Source: Primula veris
Lineage: Eukaryota > Streptophyta > Magnoliopsida > Ericales > Primulaceae
Assembly: GCA_963682055.1 (NCBI GenBank)
Contig: OY821740.1
Span: forward strand, 35,298,795-35,362,794
Length of the DNA stretch: 64,000 nt
Direction of reading: 5' to 3'
A program made the position numbers and the translations under genes. The notes under the pieces are model-generated. The model ran no database searches. It worked only from the letters and a program-made list of their open reading frames with translations, and was not told the origin of the DNA. Below, piece by piece: positions 59,901 through 64,000 of this stretch (the stretch's first letter is position 1; each line of letters begins with the position of its first letter).

Positions 59901-62900
59901 ACAAACACACCCTTAATATGAACCATAATCATTACCCTGAGCTGGTGCTTCAAGTAAAATTGTGTAAATCTTTAGCTTTAAACTCCATTTGTTAAATCCC
60001 TTTCTTCCTTATTTCTAAACCAATAAACCATAAGTATACACTATAGTTACAAGAACTAAAACACAACCAACATAAAGTCTTTATGTATCTGACCCATGCT
60101 CACTTGTCCAATTTTGAAAGCTTAAGTTATAAATTTTAGAATCTGAAATATTATCAGAATAGTATCCAAGTTTATAACTTGAGTGTTTCTAAACTGCTAT
60201 CATTTGCTTGTTATAAAGTCAGTTTAATTCCTTTACAGGGATCCAAAATCGAGTCTCGTTCTTCGGTCCAACTTTTAGTATGGGAAAGTCATCACATGCA
60301 TCCTGCGATAAACTTCTTGATGATAGTGACTCGACTGGGGATTTGCCACACGTTGATCTCAGCACTATAGTAATAGCCACAGACAACTTTTCTGATGTTA
60401 ACAAACTCGGGCAAGGAGGCTTTGGCACTGTGTATAAGGTAGTTGAGCAATTGTTTGCATTCCATTATGCAAAATAAATTTAAAACTAGACATTTATAGC
60501 CATATATAGTTTAGGGAATCTTAATCCCTGTGTGATGAGCTACAAGAATTTTAGTTTCTGAAATTTTTTATAGTAACATATCCCTTTTTTTTTTGTATAA
60601 ATCGGAATGACGTGCGAGTCATAAACACTTTAGATATAAGATATGTCCCGAAATAATTGTCATGCTTCGAAAACTGTGATATTTAAGAATTTGTCACTTA
60701 AAATTCAACACAAATATCAAAAATCAAAATTTTCAAACAAAAAGTAGTTCTTACATAAATTATGAGATTGTAAGTGTAAATTTGATATGATTTTTAACTA
60801 CCAAAAAGAGATATTTCAAAAAAAATAAAAAGCGAAAATTTACTAAAAAAGGGAAAATGCACACTTATTCTGGTACGTCCCAAAATGGAAATCAAAACAC
60901 TTATTCAAGACGGAGGGAGTATATAATATCTATGATAAATGCAAATTTACAACTGAGAAGTGTGACGCATATTATTACTTGTTACATATTTGACAAATAT
61001 ACAGTCAGTCATTCAAAATAACTCCTAGGAAATGTCTCAAAATGGTAAAAACTGTCGAAACTACAATAATGTACTTATTTTTTTATAATCTTAGGGTCTG
61101 CTGGCTAACGGACAAGTAATAGCTGTGAAGAGACTATCAAAAAGTTCAGGACAAGGGGCCGAGGAGTTCAAAAATGAAGTGACATTGATAGCCAAACTCC
61201 AACACAGAAATCTTGTGAGATTGTTGGGATTTTGTGTTCAACAAGAAGAGAAAATGCTAATTTATGAGTACCTACCGAACAAGGGGTTAGACAACTTCAT
61301 ATTTGGTAAGAATTTCCAAGTTTAATCAAACAAGAAAAGTGTGTCTAATAATATGTTGTCAAGTGTTTCCAACTTGATATTTGGTAAGAATTTCCAACTT
61401 CATCATGTGTTGTCAAGTGTTTGAGGATTACCAATTACCATCTGGCATTTTGATGTCTTTCGGTCTACCATCTTGTACTATTATAATATTGCAAAGAACA
61501 GACCCGACTTCAAGTTTTGAGATGATATAACTTTTTGCGTGATGGACGTCTGATTTAGATAATTTTTACCCTATATAGTATCAAAGTATCAATATGTATT
61601 TTAGGAATTTATTATTGGTTAAGAATTATTGCACCCTTGCTGTTAACTTATTCGTCTAAATTTCAAATAAAATGATTCATACTTTATTACGATGCTGTCG
61701 ATGATTTTACATGTGTATTTTTGCAAACCTTTTGCATGGTAACAGTTCAAAGAACCTTTCTGGCGCAATATGTTTCTACTTAGCTAATTACATAACTTCT
61801 TCAAAATTTCATTTTAAATTTTTATGAGAAAGAAAAATATACTAGTATACTGAAAAAAATGGTGTGTTTAATAATATGATAAACTAGTTTTCTTTGTTGC
61901 AGATAAAAGCAAAGGTTCATTGATAGATTGGGGAAAGAGATATGATATCATTTTGGGGATAGCTAGAGGGCTATTATACCTTCACCAAGACTCAAGATTA
62001 AGAATAATACACAGGGATCTGAAAGCAAGTAATGTCTTACTTGATTCTTCTATGAATCCTAAAATATCGGATTTTGGTATGGCACGAATATTTGGTGGTG
62101 ATCAGATCGAAGCAAATACGAATAGAGTGGTTGGAACATAGTAAGTACTAATTTCTTGTTAGATTGTGGATATTAAGCTAGACCTATAAGTTATTAGCCA
62201 GGCTAAGATGTACAATGTTCGGATAGACATTTAAAAAAGTTATTTTTTTCCCTATCTGTAACTGTATGCTGATGATATATTTTTCTTCTACTATTAATAT
62301 TTAATGTTATTATATGTTATTGCAGTGGCTATATGTCCCCAGAGTATGCAATGGAAGGCTTATTTTCAGTAAAATCGGATGTTTTTAGCTTCGGGGTTCT
62401 ACTGTTGGAGATTATTAGTGGCACCAAAAATAGAGGTCATCATCAAGATATTTCATTGAATTTAATCGGCCATGTAAGTAATATTATTTTTTCTTCTTTA
62501 TTTTTGCAATAATAGGCTATATATGCTCTTTATACTGTATTTGAAAAATTATTTTCTAGTTAGTTTCTCCAATATAAGTTTTGTTCTCGAGTCTCAACAA
62601 TAACTCAAGAATCTTATAAATTTAACAGAACTTGAGCTTTTCAAACTCATGTTTACACGTGAGTGAACCTTATAAGCAACCACTTTAACGACCATTTCGC
62701 ACCATTGCCAAGTTTATATAAGTTCGTGATCAGTTGTCAAACATTTATCCACTCATTTAAAAACTATGACAAACATGAAAATCGCCGAAACTGCATCATT
62801 TTCACGCTTCAGTTTCAAAATTTTAAATGCTATGTGCCTCCAAAATTTGTTATTTTAGGTATGGAGACTATGGAAAGAAGATAAATCCTTGGAGGCAGTT

Positions 62901-63167
62901 GATCCTTTATTAGACCCCTCTTCATATGAATCTCGCGAAGTCTTGAGATGTATTCATATTGGTCTTTTATGTGTACAAGAGCAAGCGAACGATCGCCCAA
63001 CCATGTCAGAAATTGCTTTCATGTTAAGCCACGAGACAGTCTTGCCTTCCCCTAAACAACCTGCATTTATATTGAAAGAGAAATCCTATCAGCAATATTC
63101 ATCATCTATAAGTAGAGGAGCTTCTTCATCAAATTATGTTACGCTCACTGTCATTGATGCTCGGTAA
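56983..63167 (+). CDS. G-type lectin S-receptor-like serine/threonine-protein kinase
   Basis: Seven exons: 56983-58276, 59238-59366, 60239-60438, 61095-61305, 61903-62140, 62326-62473 and 62859-63167; 2529 nt, 842 aa. All junctions are GT/AG and in phase. Residues 1-25 are a signal peptide; about 26-150 a B-lectin domain ([31 protein letters not shown]); then an S-locus glycoprotein domain, a Cys-rich EGF-like part ([13 protein letters not shown]) and a PAN domain ([13 protein letters not shown]). A transmembrane helix ([20 protein letters not shown]) is in exon 2. The kinase has [10 protein letters not shown], the lysine in [20 protein letters not shown] and SPEYAMEG, so it should be active. 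The seven-exon layout is typical of SD1-type receptors in plasma membrane signalling (self-incompatibility relatives, defence). The ligand is unknown. Confidence 0.95.
60580..60922. mobile_element. Stowaway-like MITE remnant in kinase intron 3
   Basis: The right end reads 'cggagggagtata', the well-known Stowaway (Tc1/mariner) terminal word, and internal 'tattctggtacgtcccaaaa' also fits. The left end ('catatcccttttttttt') is degraded. No frame. Confidence 0.5.
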
Positions 63168-64000
63168 ATGGCTTATGACTAATTCACCCAAGATTATATG
63201 ATTCATTTATATCCCATGTAATTATTACGCCGGTGAATAAATAGTGTCAATGAAACGAACGCAATTGTGGAGCTTCTTGAAGTGTTTGGCTTTTACTAGC
63301 TTATGTTCTTATATTTCCAGATAACATCAGTGGTGAAAATCAACAGTTATTTGTGGAGTTGCTGAATTATTATGTTCCTATCTGTAACAAAAATGATTCT
63401 CAATTTTAGATAAGGATCTAAATCACAGGTAAGAGAGCAATTAAGTGTATACATAGCTTGAGTTTATCTTGTGAATAGTTTAGTAAACAATTTGGAGCTT
63501 TTGCATATAGATCCTGGTTGCATTGCATTTTCATCTCTCATTTTCTAATATATTTGCATTTTCTTTCTCTTGCATTGTATACAGCTGAATGATAAATGAT
63601 GTATATTTGTTAGTAGTTTTTTGCAAGCTTTCAATTTTCAGAAATGAGCTTTTACTACGAGTAGGCAGATGAATTAAAGGTTAAAAATACATTCTTTCCT
63701 AACTACTCATGACATAATGTATGCACTTTCCTTTTTTTTTTATATAAATTGTGGGAAAAAGCCCACCTTTTTTTTTTATTGAATAATGCTAATAGCAGAA
63801 AAAATTTAGCATCACAAATGTGACACTAAAATTACAAAGAATAGACTTAACAATAGAAAATACTAAACTTTACAACTTGATAAACTTTAGTGTAAATAAA
63901 CTAAAACGGTACGGACTGGGAAAACACTGGTCTGTGTAAATAAAACACAGACCAGATAAACACGTGTAATAAAATCGCCAATCTTTTCTTAGAATAGAAC
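63168..64000. other. 3' flank of receptor kinase; no further gene seen
   Basis: 63168-63300 is probable 3'UTR of the receptor kinase. The remainder is AT-rich with T-runs (63730-63775) and no supported frame up to the window end. Confidence 0.5.

Overview
This is plant nuclear DNA, most likely from a eudicot. The evidence is intron-rich genes with GT/AG splice sites, AT-rich spacers and introns, a Ty1/copia element, a solo LTR, a Helitron-like insertion and MITEs, and plant-only families (TIC20, VOZ, XTH, S-domain receptor kinase, PEAT-type PWWP). The species cannot be fixed from sequence alone; an asterid is a guess. All gene models below were built by eye from reading frames and splice signals, and total exon lengths were checked to be multiples of three.

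Layout. 1-645: first exon of a minus-strand gene running off the left edge (probably TMPIT/TMEM120-like). 3606-5370 (-): TIC20, a chloroplast import channel subunit. 6341-7339: a 507-bp-spaced tandem duplication. 7528-14444 (-): a degenerate but structurally bounded copia element with LTRs, PBS, PPT and a 5-bp target duplication. 15394-18110 (-): a kelch-type pseudogene split by a 1.87-kb solo LTR (15727-17593) whose U3 carries 34 copies of a 17-bp GC-rich repeat. 19830-27977 (-): a four-exon PWWP-domain gene whose 4.4-kb first intron contains seven tandem copies of the exon-1 3' end with its splice donor. 30342-36092 (-): HRD1, an ERAD ubiquitin ligase. 39822-40808 (+): an intronless XTH. 43725-45399 (+): a RABA1 GTPase. 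46444-52353 (-): a VOZ transcription factor with an altered zinc-ligand set. 56983-63167 (+): a complete seven-exon G-type lectin S-receptor-like kinase.

The genes are ordinary single-copy or family members with no operon-like relation. The structures most worth a second look are three: recurrent short hairpins inside the copia element that share an 8-nt loop pattern (HCNNCDGG on the + strand, usually CWGG at the end); the tandemly amplified PWWP exon boundary; and the 17-bp minisatellite in the solo LTR promoter region. None can be called a new system from sequence alone, but each has a clear test.
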